Shown here in pieces: positions 17,673-27,047 of a stretch of 64,000 nt of DNA. The notes beneath the pieces were generated by a model, which did not search any database, was not told the DNA's origin, and saw only the letters and a program-made list of their open reading frames with translations. Position 1 is the first letter of the stretch, and each line of letters starts with the position of its first letter. Where the stretch lies: positions 82,360 to 146,359 of the forward strand of contig JACNKX010000143.1 in the NCBI GenBank assembly GCA_014381825.1, read 5' to 3'. The position numbers were made by a program, and so were the translations under genes. The stretch comes from Planctomycetota bacterium. Lineage in GTDB: Bacteria; Planctomycetota; Planctomycetia; Pirellulales; Pirellulaceae.

Positions 17673-18644
17673 ATGCAATTGGAAGCTGCTAGCACGCTGA
17701 ATAACCTAACATCGCGGGCGGTGCCGCGCGCTATCAGCGTACTCGCGATGATCTGCTTGGTAGGTTGTGGCACGACGAAGACGCGATTGGCGACCGACCA
17801 ACTGCTCGTCTCGGATGCCGTTGACCAAGCGATCACCGGAATTGACTTTGGTGCGATGGCTGGGCAGAAAGTCTATTTCGATTCTCAATACATCAAGAGC
17901 GTCAAAGGCATCGGATTCGTCAACTCCGACTACATCATCAGCTCGTTGCGTCAGCAAATGGTTGCGGCCGATTGTCGGTTGCAGGAGGATGAAGAGGACG
18001 CGGATTTTGTTGTCGAGGCACGTGTCGGAACTCTGGGTACGACCGGACACGAAGTTGTGTATGGCGTGCCCGCCAACAACGCGCTTTCGACGGCCGCAAC
18101 CTTCATTCCGAATACTCCGGCTGTTCCCGCAATTCCGGAACTCTCGTTTGCCAAGAAGGACGCGCACTTGGGGGCTGCGAAGATCGCAGTCTTTGCCTAT
18201 GAACGCGAGAGTCGGCGACCCGTGTGGCAGTCCGGAACGTCGCAAGCAAAGAGTACGGCGCAGGACTATTGGGTGTTTGGTGCTGGGCCTTTCCAACGTG
18301 GGAGCATTTATGAAGGAACGCAATTCGCCGGCAGTCGCATTCGCATTCCGCGACTGAACAACGACGGTACGCCGGCAGCAGGACCGGCCGTTTCGTATCG
18401 CGATCAGTTTTACTTTCCTCGATCGACAGCTCCGCCGACGAACGCCGAGTTTGGCGTTGTTGGTTACGAACAGCAACTTCCGCCGGTCGTGCTTGCTCCA
18501 ACGCGTGTGCCGGGCAGCGAACCCGTTACACGTTGGCCCGAGCAGCAACGACCGGTTCCACCGCCTACGACGGATACGCCACTAACTCCGCCACCAACAG
18601 CGTTGCTCCCGCCAGTACCACAAACGGATGCAACAAGTCAGTAG
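17673..18644 (+). CDS. planctomycete lipoprotein, DUF6655-like
   Basis: Starting at the ATG at 17673 gives a typical lipoprotein signal: MQLEAASTLNN, then SVLAMICLVGC with the lipobox LVGC. The lipidated Cys is followed by GTTKTRLATDQLLVSDAVD, a conserved opening I associate with DUF6655-type planctomycete proteins. The middle is a mixed alpha/beta domain (residues about 45-245) and the tail is Pro/Thr-rich and probably disordered. The frame is open further upstream to 17577 but those codons would bury the signal. It probably sits in an envelope membrane. The role is unknown. Confidence 0.75.
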   Translation: MQLEAASTLNNLTSRAVPRAISVLAMICLVGCGTTKTRLATDQLLVSDAVDQAITGIDFGAMAGQKVYFDSQYIKSVKGIGFVNSDYIISSLRQQMVAADCRLQEDEEDADFVVEARVGTLGTTGHEVVYGVPANNALSTAATFIPNTPAVPAIPELSFAKKDAHLGAAKIAVFAYERESRRPVWQSGTSQAKSTAQDYWVFGAGPFQRGSIYEGTQFAGSRIRIPRLNNDGTPAAGPAVSYRDQFYFPRSTAPPTNAEFGVVGYEQQLPPVVLAPTRVPGSEPVTRWPEQQRPVPPPTTDTPLTPPPTALLPPVPQTDATSQ

Positions 18645-18680
18645 GCGTCTCGCTTTGTGCGTTTGGGAGAAGCACTCACC

Positions 18681-19730
18681 ATGAGCGATCAACGAGCCCC
18701 GCGAATCCTAATATCACGGCTTAGTGCTATCGGCGATTGTGTTCTGACGACACCGATGTTGTGTTCGATTCGTGCTCAGTTTCCCGAGTCGTATATTGGC
18801 TGGGTAACCGAACGCGGCCCGGCAAAGCTGCTGGAGGGTCACGCCGCGCTCGATGAATTAATCGTTGTATCGAAAGGATGGCTGAAGTCGCTTGCGGAGA
18901 TCCGGCGGCTGCGATCTAAGCTCCGTTCGAACAAGTTCGATATCGCGATCGATCCACAGGGGCTTACGAAGAGTGCAATCGTGAGTTGGTTGTCAGGTGC
19001 CGAGCGGCGAATTGGATTCGCCCGTCCGCGCGGTCGCGAATTGAGCCGTTGGTTCAATGGCGAATTAGTCACGCCGACTACAACGCATCTTGTTGATGCT
19101 CAACTTGAGTTATTGAGGCCTCTTGGCATTGAAGAGTCGGTAGTGCGTTTCGATCTACCCGTGATGTCAGCGGTCGAAAGCAAAGTCGACACGATGATTA
19201 ACTCCGCACATCTGGGTTGCGACTTTATTGCGATCAATCCGGGTGCCGGTTGGGACTCGCGGTTGTGGTCGACATACCGGTATGGTCGCGTTGCGCGTTG
19301 CCTCGGCGAGCGATATCAACTTCCTTCCTTCGTACTTTGGTCCGGCGCGAGAGAACGGGATTGGGCGGAGGAGATTGTTGCGTGTTCTGGTGGCCGCGCC
19401 GTACTTGCACCACCGACGACACTTCCGGAACTCGCTTCCGTTTTGCGACGCGCTCGAATGTTTGTCGGATCAGATACCGGACCCTTGCATATAGCGTCGG
19501 CTGGCGGAACGCCTTGTGTCGGACTTCACGGGACCACTCGGTCGGAAGCCAGCGGTGCCTACGGGCCACAACACATTCACATCCAGATTCGTTATCACGA
19601 CGGTACGAGCCGTGAGCGGCGTCGCGCGAGCAATGACGCGATGCTGGAGATCGATGTTGATAGCGTTGTCGCTGGTTGTGAAGAACTGCTGCAGCGAGAG
19701 CGAACCGAGCAGCGACGATCCGCTGCCTAG
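18681..19730 (+). CDS. glycosyltransferase family 9 (heptosyltransferase-like)
   Basis: The ATG at 18681 has GGGAGA about 10 bases upstream and gives a 349-residue protein. The N-terminal ILISRLSAIGDCVLTTPML motif, DPQGLTKSAIVSWLSGAERRIGF and the C-terminal FVGSDTGPLHIASAGGTPCV segment are those of the ADP-heptose:LPS heptosyltransferase (GT9, GT-B fold) family, the last forming the nucleotide-sugar site. It probably adds a sugar to lipopolysaccharide core in the cytoplasm. The gene ends in a 4-base overlap with the convergent LamG gene. Whether the donor is ADP-heptose cannot be settled. Confidence 0.92.
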   Translation: MSDQRAPRILISRLSAIGDCVLTTPMLCSIRAQFPESYIGWVTERGPAKLLEGHAALDELIVVSKGWLKSLAEIRRLRSKLRSNKFDIAIDPQGLTKSAIVSWLSGAERRIGFARPRGRELSRWFNGELVTPTTTHLVDAQLELLRPLGIEESVVRFDLPVMSAVESKVDTMINSAHLGCDFIAINPGAGWDSRLWSTYRYGRVARCLGERYQLPSFVLWSGARERDWAEEIVACSGGRAVLAPPTTLPELASVLRRARMFVGSDTGPLHIASAGGTPCVGLHGTTRSEASGAYGPQHIHIQIRYHDGTSRERRRASNDAMLEIDVDSVVAGCEELLQRERTEQRRSAA

Positions 19731-22700
19731 TTCAAAGCGAATCCTGCAACACCTAACCGGTATAGCTGCTGGATTTCTCGTTCGCTCAGAGCCTGGGGTA
19801 CGATCACGAATTCGTCAATGAGCCCATTGTAAAAGCGATCCTTGCGTCGCTTGTCAGGTTTCACGTTGGCGCCCAAATGGGCCGGCAAGTTGTCGATCGT
19901 GTTCGAAGTCAGCGAAACGGGTCGCGACGGTCTCGCCATCGCTTTCAATTCACCGTTGACATAGAGCCGCTGGTCAACACCATCCCAGACCGCAGCAAAG
20001 TGATACCATTGGCGAATATCGAGGTCTGGCGTTTTGACAAGGTTCGCCACGAGGTTAAATGTTAGTTGGTTGTCTTCGTTTAGCACGGAGATAGCTTTGT
20101 CGGCGTAAAAACCGACATCAAATAAAAACGCCGTTGGTTTCAACTCATTCGAGCGCGCCCATCCACAGAGGCTGATGGCTTTCAAATCCTGAACGATGTG
20201 GTCCCTGAGCTGTGGAAAGGCCACGGCATTCGAGATACCGTCGAAAGTCAGGGCATTTCCCACTTTGCCTGCGGCAGTCACCTGGGCACCGTTGACTTCG
20301 ACAATTTGACCTTTCGGTCCCGAGTCGCGCACACCTGATTCAAGCGGGTCGAGCGTCAGAACTAACAAGGCATCGCGAAGAAATGATAGCGAGGATCCAG
20401 ATTTTGGAGTGACGATGATCGGGGAAGTTTTCGGTGCACCACTCTTCCACTTCGCGCCGTGGATCTTTGCGTCGTGCCGGCGGGCTGACGTATCCTTCGC
20501 GATATCACCTTCACCTTCATCCAATTTCAAAAGCAAAACGCTCGCAGGTGTCCGCGTCGGAGGATCTCGCGGAGTAAAGTTCCTTTGGTACAGATCCGCG
20601 AACGCCACGTGCACGGAGTCGATGCTGCCCTTAAAGTGCGACTGTGGCTTTGAGTTAAAGTCAGGATCCGCGCCAATCATGAAGTGGAAAGGGGACACCT
20701 TGTTACCACTGGTCATTGTGCCGACTTGATCTTGGAGTTGCCCGTTGACGTACAGGCGAACCATGCGACCATCGAAAACACCAGCCACATGGGTCCGATG
20801 CCCAATCCGTACGTTGTCGTTCGAGGTGCCTTGTTGATACGTCTTGTTATCGCGCACGTGGAATCCCCAGTGGCCGGTCGCTGTGGCTTGCAGGGCGAGC
20901 CCATTCCCATGGCAGTTGGCGACGATTTGGCCGACGCCGCCGGCGGGAGTGACCCAAGCTTCAATGGTCAGCGGAGTCTTGCCATCATATTTCAAATCCG
21001 TCTCGATCCAGCCAGTTCCATCGAATACGAGGCCGGTACGGCTCTTCGCACTGAGCGTCCCTTGAACTCCCGCCACACTGGCGGCTGCCAGTGCCGTTTC
21101 GGCGAGCCGCTTTTCGCATTTTGCTCTTGCTAAGCCGCTCAGGTTGGGCGCGGCGGCTGAGTACCAATGATGCGCGCGAACCAGCAATTGCTGGGCGATG
21201 CCAGCCTCTTCCTCCTGCGCCAATTCCCACCACATGTCGCCAAGAGCAAGCTGCTGTTCACCTGGATCGGCGCCACTCAAGTCTCGTTCGGCGGATGTCT
21301 GCAACGCGCCCTTCCCACTCTTTGCCAGCAACGGCAAGCCGCCGTCCCAGTCGCCGCGCACCATGCAGTAGTATCGACCGACGATCTCGTTCGCCGCTTC
21401 GTCGGAATTGTCGACGGCCAAAAGTTCCAATGCTCGTTTGACTTCGGCGAACTGTGTTGCGATCTCGTTAATCTCTTTCAATCGCGCTGCCGCATCCTTG
21501 GCGAATTGGACATCGCCCGCCCGACGTGCCGTATCGCGAGCAAGTTGCAACAGAGTCAACGCGACATCATACCGTTCGTACCGTGCCGCTTCCTCGGCAA
21601 CAGGCGGCATGCGTTTCGCCAATTCCGCACGAATCTCTTTCTTTAATGTCTTCTTGGCCCACGCCTGGAGAGCTGCTTGCTTGAGTACCAGCGCGTCGAT
21701 TTCGAAGTACGCATCCATTTCATCGATCGCCGCAAATGTGCCGTCGGCGTCGCCAGCCTGGACGGCCATAACGCGCGACACGTCCAACATGGCGTAGCGG
21801 GCATTGGCGTCGTTCCCTGGATCTTTAGCTGCCGCTAAAAGCTTTTTGGCGACGGCGCCCTTCTGATCGAATGTCTCCGCTTGTTCGTATTCTGGTTGAT
21901 AGACCTCTCTGACTAGCGCCTTGGCGACCGCTTGCTCCGCCTGGCCGGGAATTGGCGATTTGCCGGGAAGTTGGAACTCGCTTTTCGGCGGCGGTTCCGG
22001 CTCGAGAGTTGGTGCCGGAGGCTCGGGGTCCAAGACCGGTTCAATCACATTGTCCGCTTCAACAGGTTCCACCTCCGTGGGCTCGGTCGATGATTCTGGA
22101 ATCGCATCGGGCACCGAAACTTCGTTTGGCGTGACCATTGCCGTGGGCTTTGGATTCTCCGTCACCATGGAAGCATTAACATCTGCCTCTGGTAGCGCTG
22201 GCACCAGTGGAGATGTTTCGCCCGCTTTCTGTTCGGAAGTGTTCGTGTCCGCCGGATTCTCCATCGGGCGTACGGGATGCTCTGCTAGATCGCGGCCCCC
22301 AGAGCGGAAGATGATGCTAACGACGATCAGCACGATGGCAACAATCGCGACCACACTCGTGATGACGAGGACCTTTTGTGGCGAGCGACCTTGTGGCTTT
22401 CGCCTTGAAGGAGCTGATGTAGAGATCTCCGGGACGGCTACCGTTGCAGCAGTTGATGCTGGTGGTGGCGTTGTTGCCGCTGACCGCAACTCGAAGTCAT
22501 ACGCGGCGCGCGATTCGTCGTTCAGCAAACAGCCACGAGCCGCGACCACCTCGCTTAGCAGGCGCTGCGACGCGGCAACATGCTGTCCCATCTGAAAAGT
22601 CTTGACGTGTGCCATTTGGCGATCGGCAGCACTGCTGATCACATCAGGATTGCTCTCAAAGACACCGACGCCAAGCAGTCGATAGTAATTCGGTGGTTGC

Positions 22701-22747
22701 TCGGCGGGTGGAATGCCCAACCATTGGTGATAAGGGTCAAATGACAT
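19727..22747 (-). CDS. membrane-anchored LamG protein with planctomycete N-terminal domain
   Basis: 1006 residues. Residues 1-95 (FDPYHQWLGIPPAEQPPNYY, then ...RLLSEVVAARGCLLNDE...) form the DnaJ-like N-terminal domain common in planctomycete kinases and envelope proteins. A membrane helix lies at about 127-148 (VLVITSVVAIVAIVLIVVS). A Pro/Glu-rich, probably disordered stalk follows to about 260. A helical region of about 300 residues contains AEEAARYERYDVALTLLQLA, TPR-like in feel. Two LamG/concanavalin-like domains follow at roughly 565-740 and 790-990 (FDGTGWIETDLKYDG, FDGISNAVAFPQL). The topology puts the DnaJ-like part in the cytoplasm and the LamG domains outside, suggesting a surface glycan-binding or adhesion role; this is inference. 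Confidence 0.85.
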   Translation of the reverse strand: MSFDPYHQWLGIPPAEQPPNYYRLLGVGVFESNPDVISSAADRQMAHVKTFQMGQHVAASQRLLSEVVAARGCLLNDESRAAYDFELRSAATTPPPASTAATVAVPEISTSAPSRRKPQGRSPQKVLVITSVVAIVAIVLIVVSIIFRSGGRDLAEHPVRPMENPADTNTSEQKAGETSPLVPALPEADVNASMVTENPKPTAMVTPNEVSVPDAIPESSTEPTEVEPVEADNVIEPVLDPEPPAPTLEPEPPPKSEFQLPGKSPIPGQAEQAVAKALVREVYQPEYEQAETFDQKGAVAKKLLAAAKDPGNDANARYAMLDVSRVMAVQAGDADGTFAAIDEMDAYFEIDALVLKQAALQAWAKKTLKKEIRAELAKRMPPVAEEAARYERYDVALTLLQLARDTARRAGDVQFAKDAAARLKEINEIATQFAEVKRALELLAVDNSDEAANEIVGRYYCMVRGDWDGGLPLLAKSGKGALQTSAERDLSGADPGEQQLALGDMWWELAQEEEAGIAQQLLVRAHHWYSAAAPNLSGLARAKCEKRLAETALAAASVAGVQGTLSAKSRTGLVFDGTGWIETDLKYDGKTPLTIEAWVTPAGGVGQIVANCHGNGLALQATATGHWGFHVRDNKTYQQGTSNDNVRIGHRTHVAGVFDGRMVRLYVNGQLQDQVGTMTSGNKVSPFHFMIGADPDFNSKPQSHFKGSIDSVHVAFADLYQRNFTPRDPPTRTPASVLLLKLDEGEGDIAKDTSARRHDAKIHGAKWKSGAPKTSPIIVTPKSGSSLSFLRDALLVLTLDPLESGVRDSGPKGQIVEVNGAQVTAAGKVGNALTFDGISNAVAFPQLRDHIVQDLKAISLCGWARSNELKPTAFLFDVGFYADKAISVLNEDNQLTFNLVANLVKTPDLDIRQWYHFAAVWDGVDQRLYVNGELKAMARPSRPVSLTSNTIDNLPAHLGANVKPDKRRKDRFYNGLIDEFVIVPQALSEREIQQLYRLGVAGFALN

Positions 22748-22889
22748 CTCAGCTCACACAAGGACTGACTGCTAGGTTGGCTACTATCGTGCCGCATGCT
22801 TCGTTCCTGAAATTTTGGTCGCCAACATCAGCTACTGCAACCCTTGAGGACTTGCCTCCCGGATTTCCCAAGCCATTTTTGGACTTTCT

Positions 22890-23576
22890 CTAGAAAATCG
22901 CGTCGGAACCAGTTGCAGGCTTCCGCGCGATCCAAGTCCAATGTCGATCGCTCGTGGCTTGCACTGTCTCTTTGGCAAAGCCGAGGCTGAAAACGAGTTC
23001 GCGGATCTCTTCCAAATCGAGTGCAGCACGTAGCGAATCGTCAAACATCTTTCGTTGATGATCGTTCGCTTCAGCGGCATAGGTTGTGACGAGCTGATCG
23101 ACGTCGTCCGAGTTCGGCGGACGCATCAGGTCGCGAAAGAAGAGCAATCCGCCGTGCTTCGCGACTCGTACAGCTTCGCGTAGAGCAATCAAAGGCTCGG
23201 GAATGTGATGGACGATACTGTTCGACATGACGATATCGAACTGCTCATCCTCGTAGTGCAACTGCTTCGCGTCGGCCTGATCGAGCTGAATCCGTTCCGC
23301 CGTCGGCGTTACCGCAAGATTGTAAACTGCCAAATCGAGCATGCTGGCCGACATGTCGCTTGCCATCACACGACACTCGTCGACGCGCTCGCACAGCGCG
23401 ATTGGAATCAAAGCGGTTCCCGTCCCCAGATCGAGGATATCGCCGGAGACCTCGCCGCATGCGAGCAGATCGTCAACGAATACGCGATTAACTTCCGAGT
23501 GATCCATCTCGTTGTAGTCGCAGGCCTCCTCGGGCGTGTCCATCACTTCGGGTTCGAGTATACGCTGTAGGCTCAA
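22890..23576 (-). CDS. class I SAM-dependent methyltransferase
   Basis: 228 residues. Motif I of the Rossmann-like methyltransferase fold is clear (GDILDLGTGTALIPIALCER, about residues 44-63), followed by an acidic motif II region (CRVMASDMSASMLDLA), motif post-II (DQADAKQLHYEDEQFDIVMS) and NSIVHHIPEPLIALREAVRV. The N-terminal EACDYNEMDHSEVNRVFVDD may shape the acceptor pocket. It is free-standing. The substrate is unknown; a small molecule is likely because no extra nucleic-acid-binding domain is present. Confidence 0.88.
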   Translation of the reverse strand: MSLQRILEPEVMDTPEEACDYNEMDHSEVNRVFVDDLLACGEVSGDILDLGTGTALIPIALCERVDECRVMASDMSASMLDLAVYNLAVTPTAERIQLDQADAKQLHYEDEQFDIVMSNSIVHHIPEPLIALREAVRVAKHGGLLFFRDLMRPPNSDDVDQLVTTYAAEANDHQRKMFDDSLRAALDLEEIRELVFSLGFAKETVQATSDRHWTWIARKPATGSDAIF

Positions 23577-23857
23577 TGTTCTAGCTCCAGGTCCTTCATT
23601 ACGCTGACTCTAATTAGCCCCTGGTCGACTTGTTCAACCTCGAACGGAAAGCAGGGTGAATTGGTGTCGATGCGGACGCCCCGGCCACAGTTCCCAAATC
23701 GGTTTTGAAACTGCTTCTACTGTAAAACAAGTCTATAGCTCTCGCGAATAAGAGCGATTCGAAGTGTACCACTCTCGATCAACGTTGTAACCTTCGCTTA
23801 CTGCTGGAACAAACCGGGTCGGGTCTCAGTTGCCGGTCGCTTTCGATGCAGAAGAGT

Positions 23858-23878
23858 ACTGGCAGGCAAGCTGCCAGT
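23858..23878. repeat. short perfect hairpin upstream of REP-like element
   Basis: ACTGGCAG and CTGCCAGT form a perfect 8-bp stem around a GCAAG loop, 10 bases before the REP-like copy A. Together they look like a composite palindromic element. There is no T tract. Confidence 0.5.
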
Positions 23879-23887
23879 GCCACCCTG

Positions 23888-23940
23888 CCGGGGTTGAGGT
23901 TGCTCAGCCCTACATCAGGCTGAGCGCGACGAGCCATCGC
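23888..23940. repeat. REP-like element, copy A
   Basis: 53 bases that match 28134-28186 at 50 of 53 positions. The core GCTCAGCC, loop CTACATCA, GGCTGAGC is a perfect 8-bp hairpin, followed by a conserved CGCGACGAGCCATCGC tail. Hairpin plus conserved flank is the layout of REP elements moved by RAYT transposases. Copy B overlaps the end of a RAYT-type gene. Confidence 0.8.
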
Positions 23941-24639
23941 TTCAGTAACATCTCCTTCGCTACTCAAGCGTTGAATCGACAGTCGCCCCGCGCGCTCCCA
24001 GCTTGAAACCCGTACGGCAACCGCCCGCTCGCAACCGATAGGTCGATTACAGGCACTGTCATTGTGCGAACCGCCAGCATCTTCGACAATGTGGCGGCAA
24101 AGAACTATGGGTATCCCTGTTAATCCTTCTGTTAATCCTTCGATCAATGGAGCGCACGTCCTTGGCTTTAACGTGCGACGACGGAGTGTGCTCCGGCAAG
24201 TTGAAGACCCTTCGCCGCCCTAGAAGCACGGGAACCGTCCCCGTCAGACCCGCCAGTGCTCTAGGGTGTACGGCAATCTCTCATGATTTACTTGATGCAT
24301 CGCCGCAAGCGTCCGCTGCAGATACTCGGGGCCACGCAAAGCATCCGGTGCCGGTGGATCGCTGATCCGCATTAGGGTTCGGGATCCAATCGGAACCGTC
24401 AACGGGCAATCGCGATCCATCGGCCCAGTCATTCAGCGACGATTTCTGGGCCGACTACTGGCCGCGGGGCTCACGATTATCCTAAGTTCGATTGATGTCG
24501 TCGGTTGGAGATAGCCTATTTGGAAACATGCTTGACAGTGGTCCGCAAGCGAGGCTAGGATTTGCATCTACAGACGGTAGTTTTGAAGCGTGGCACAATG
24601 TCGCCACCCGGCATCAACATTGTAATGTGGAGTTCGCCC

Positions 24640-25459
24640 ATGCGCTGTCCATCGTTAAGCAAATTGATATTGCGAGTCCCTTTGGCTCTCTTCCTCACCG
24701 GATCGGCATTCGGGCAAGATCCGCCGTGTATGGAACCGACTCTTGAAGATCCGACGAGTGGCGAAACAGTACTGGTTACTGTTTTGCCCGCCATGCCACT
24801 GGATGATTGGTATTATCACGAGGAAGGCGATGGTACTTGGCTCAACCCGAAAGTTGAGACAACAGGAGACGGATTCTCTCGAACACGAGAAAAGTATCGT
24901 GGACGTTCTTTTCAAGGCGACGGTCGTGACGCAAGTGGTGCCGGCGACGTCATCTATAACAGTGAAGATGAGCGGATGACGATAGCGTTGACGAATTCGA
25001 GCGTGCAGGCAAACGCGCCGGAAGCATTCTGGGTCAAGATGGATGTTAGTGGCTACCACTTGAAATACGACTCAACGGACACTTACTCAAGCGACGCTGT
25101 TTTCCAACTTGCTTGGCGCTCACGAGCGCTCCAAGAGATGGAGGACTATTACCTATACGCGGGGAAGCGCCGGCACGTTGCTTCCGCCGGTACATGCGGG
25201 AATTCTCACAATTGGCGCTGACGTCCTTTGGGATTGGGTCTTTGACAACGATTCGTTTACCGTGACGCTCGAAGAGGATTCGTCCGTTGATTTGGAGACG
25301 AGCATGAAAAGCGGTCAGCGTCTCGAACGGAAGGTGCAGAACGGTGAACTCCACTATAAGTTGACTGACTGGTGGTCGGATTATGACATTCCGACACTGT
25401 CGTGGGTTCAGAAGTCCGACGTAAAGGAATGGTCCGAAGACCTGCTTATGGGGCCGTAG
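24640..25459 (+). pseudogene. secreted hypothetical protein gene broken by a +1 frameshift
   Basis: The ATG at 24640 has GTGGAG 8 bases upstream and opens a signal peptide (MRCPSLSKLILRVPLALFLT...) ending at GQD. The frame closes at 25219-25221, but sensible protein sequence continues in the next frame to 25457-25459 (DVLWDWVFDNDSFTVTLEED...). Removing one G from the GGGG run at 25161-25164 joins the two smoothly as YLYAGSAGTLLPPVHAGILT, giving about 272 residues. I therefore read this as one gene with a one-base insertion, either a true mutation or an assembly error. The product would be a secreted beta-rich protein of unknown function. Confidence 0.55.
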
Positions 25460-25515
25460 TCCGACGACCCGGTTGATCCGTTACCCGCAGTGCCATTGAA
25501 TTTCCCGGAGCCTCA

Positions 25516-26709
25516 ATGATGGTTCGAATATGTTCAGTATTTTGCGGGTCTTTTTCATTCGCGGGATGGCTTATGCTCTGGGGGAGCGCTCTATCTCCGA
25601 CGCAGGTGAATGGTGGCGAGTACTTACTGGACCCGGTATTCGGCCCGACTGCGTTGCACTTTGTTCTGGTTGACCCGGCGATCCGTGAAGAACTCGCAGT
25701 CACCGACGTGCAAATCGCGCAGCTTGAACAGACGCTGGTACAGTATCGCAATGCCAATTTCGCTGCCATGAAGCGATCCATTGACCAGCGCGCAGATGGC
25801 GAGGTTGTCGATCGCAAGTCGGCGATCCTCGCCCTGAATCGAACGATTCACCCCGCTCTTACACAGACACTGTCGGAGCAACAGTTTCAGCGGTTGCAGC
25901 AAGTCTGTTTTCAGAAGTTGATTCGAATGCACGAGATGCGGCCACTGCTTTACGCCGATTTTATTGCGGCGCTCGAGTTGAGCAACGACGAGATGATCGC
26001 GCTTGATCGAGCTAGAAGAGTGGAGATCAACAAGTTGTCGGAACACATGAGTCAACTGAACACAATGCACAACAACAGAATCGATCAAATTTTGACGGCT
26101 GAACAGCAATCGCGGTTCAAAGAACTCTACGGCGATCCTTACGACCTTACGATGTCGGGGGTATCACTGTCGAATACCGTCGACAAGGAGTTTGCGCTGC
26201 GATGCCCTCGATTGTATTTGCTTTGCTCGGAAGCAATTCGACGCGAGGTAGAACTCATCGATGAGCAGTATCCGGAGATCAAGAAGCTGCAGGACCGGTT
26301 TTCTACACGTGAAAGGGAACTGAAGCGAGAACGACGTGATCTTCAGCCCGAAGCGCGTAGCGAGTATTTAGCGAAAGCGTTCGAAGAGCTTGCACAATCG
26401 TGCATGAAAGAAGAGGGAAGCATTCTGCTTCCTCACCAAATTCGGCGCCTCAACCAAATTGTGTTCCAGGTCCAGAGTAGCGAGAAAGACAGGGCGTTGA
26501 CTCCACTAACGCGGGAGACGGTCGCTTCGGCGTTGAATCTGACCGACGATCAACGCAATCGCCTCAATACCGAGTACACCGAGGGTGCCGAGCGAGTTGC
26601 CGACGAACTCAACGGAAGCTGGAAACAAGCCCTGCGAACTGTGATTGAGTCTTTGACGCCTGATCAGCAGGCACGCTATCACCATCTCGTCGGAAAACCG
26701 TTCGAGTAA
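25516..26709 (+). CDS. secreted helical protein with LTxxQ-like motifs
   Basis: 397 residues from an ATG pair with CGGAG just upstream. The N-terminal hydrophobic stretch (SFAGWLMLWGSALSPTQVNG) is a signal peptide. The rest is almost all charged helix. Short repeats of the Spy/CpxP type occur: LTAEQQSRFKELYGDP, LTDDQRNRLN and LTPDQQARYHHLVGKPF. Planctomycetes encode many such secreted proteins; a periplasmic chaperone-like or metal/stress role is possible by analogy with Spy, but not shown. It follows the frameshifted secreted gene by about 56 bases on the same strand and might share its transcript. Confidence 0.7.
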   Translation: MMVRICSVFCGSFSFAGWLMLWGSALSPTQVNGGEYLLDPVFGPTALHFVLVDPAIREELAVTDVQIAQLEQTLVQYRNANFAAMKRSIDQRADGEVVDRKSAILALNRTIHPALTQTLSEQQFQRLQQVCFQKLIRMHEMRPLLYADFIAALELSNDEMIALDRARRVEINKLSEHMSQLNTMHNNRIDQILTAEQQSRFKELYGDPYDLTMSGVSLSNTVDKEFALRCPRLYLLCSEAIRREVELIDEQYPEIKKLQDRFSTRERELKRERRDLQPEARSEYLAKAFEELAQSCMKEEGSILLPHQIRRLNQIVFQVQSSEKDRALTPLTRETVASALNLTDDQRNRLNTEYTEGAERVADELNGSWKQALRTVIESLTPDQQARYHHLVGKPFE

Positions 26710-26765
26710 TGCAAACCGGTTCTCGCGCTTCCCTGCCGCAATCATCGTTGGAACCGGCTAGGAAG

Positions 26766-26783
26766 GACGCGTTTTGGCGTCCG
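26766..26783 (+). terminator. weak possible terminator after the LTxxQ-protein gene
   Basis: GGACGC, loop GTTTTG, GCGTCC form a 6-bp GC-rich stem about 57 bases after the stop codon, followed a few bases on by a T5 run (ACATTTTTCTC). The T run is not directly next to the stem, so this is tentative. Confidence 0.35.
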
Positions 26784-26875
26784 CACATTTTTCTCTCGAT
26801 AACGTTGCCAGCAACGCGGGCGACCACACGTAGACGTGCGCCGCAGCGCGTTCGGCATGACACTCCATCACACGC

Positions 26876-26986
26876 GGGATGGGATAACAGGATGGGATAA
26901 CAGGATGGGATAACAGGGGGATAACAGGCGGATAACAGGGACACCCATACTTATATCAGGGATAACAGGGACACCCATACTTATAT
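26876..26986 (+). repeat. tandem GGATAACAGG array with 27-bp direct repeats
   Basis: Six copies of GGATAACAGG occur at 26882, 26895, 26908, 26919, 26930 and 26960, with 11- to 13-base periods and one 30-base step. The last two copies each continue as GGACACCCATACTTATAT, forming two 27-base direct repeats 30 bases apart. The array ends about 60 bases upstream of the RAYT-type transposase start, so it may be a transposase binding site, a transposon end or part of the promoter region. Confidence 0.85.
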
Positions 26987-27047
26987 TGCCACCGTTCCTC
27001 GATTCCGTTAGGATGCCGCTCATCAACCAACTCATAGGAGCAAGATC

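Larger units (their letters stand above)
23577..24639. other. about 1 kb without a convincing gene
   Basis: This stretch carries a short hairpin (23858-23878) and one copy of a REP-like element (23888-23940). A minus-strand frame at 24244-24432 (GPEYLQRTLAAMHQVNHERL...) has protein-like composition and may be a gene remnant, but it is only 62 codons with no recognised family. The rest shows no coding signal that I trust. The region reads as decayed or mobile-element-littered DNA. Confidence 0.5.

Noticed and set aside
17706..18548. A 280-codon minus-strand frame opposite the lipoprotein gene
   Set aside because: It is Arg/Cys-rich and motif-free, while the plus strand has a lipobox and a family-like opening.
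21921..22595. A Gly/Ser/Thr-rich plus-strand frame
   Set aside because: It is the antisense of the Pro/Glu-rich stalk of the LamG protein; the low-complexity composition follows from that.
24244..24432. A 62-codon minus-strand gene
   Set aside because: The composition is protein-like but it has no recognised family, start context or neighbours; kept only as a possible remnant.
26959..26970. A homing-endonuclease site, because GGGATAACAGGG matches the core of the I-SceI site
   Set aside because: Only 12 of 18 bases match, the motif is part of a simple array, and no LAGLIDADG gene is present.
26876..26986. A CRISPR array
   Set aside because: The repeats are adjacent or nearly so, with no unique spacers of constant length and no cas genes.
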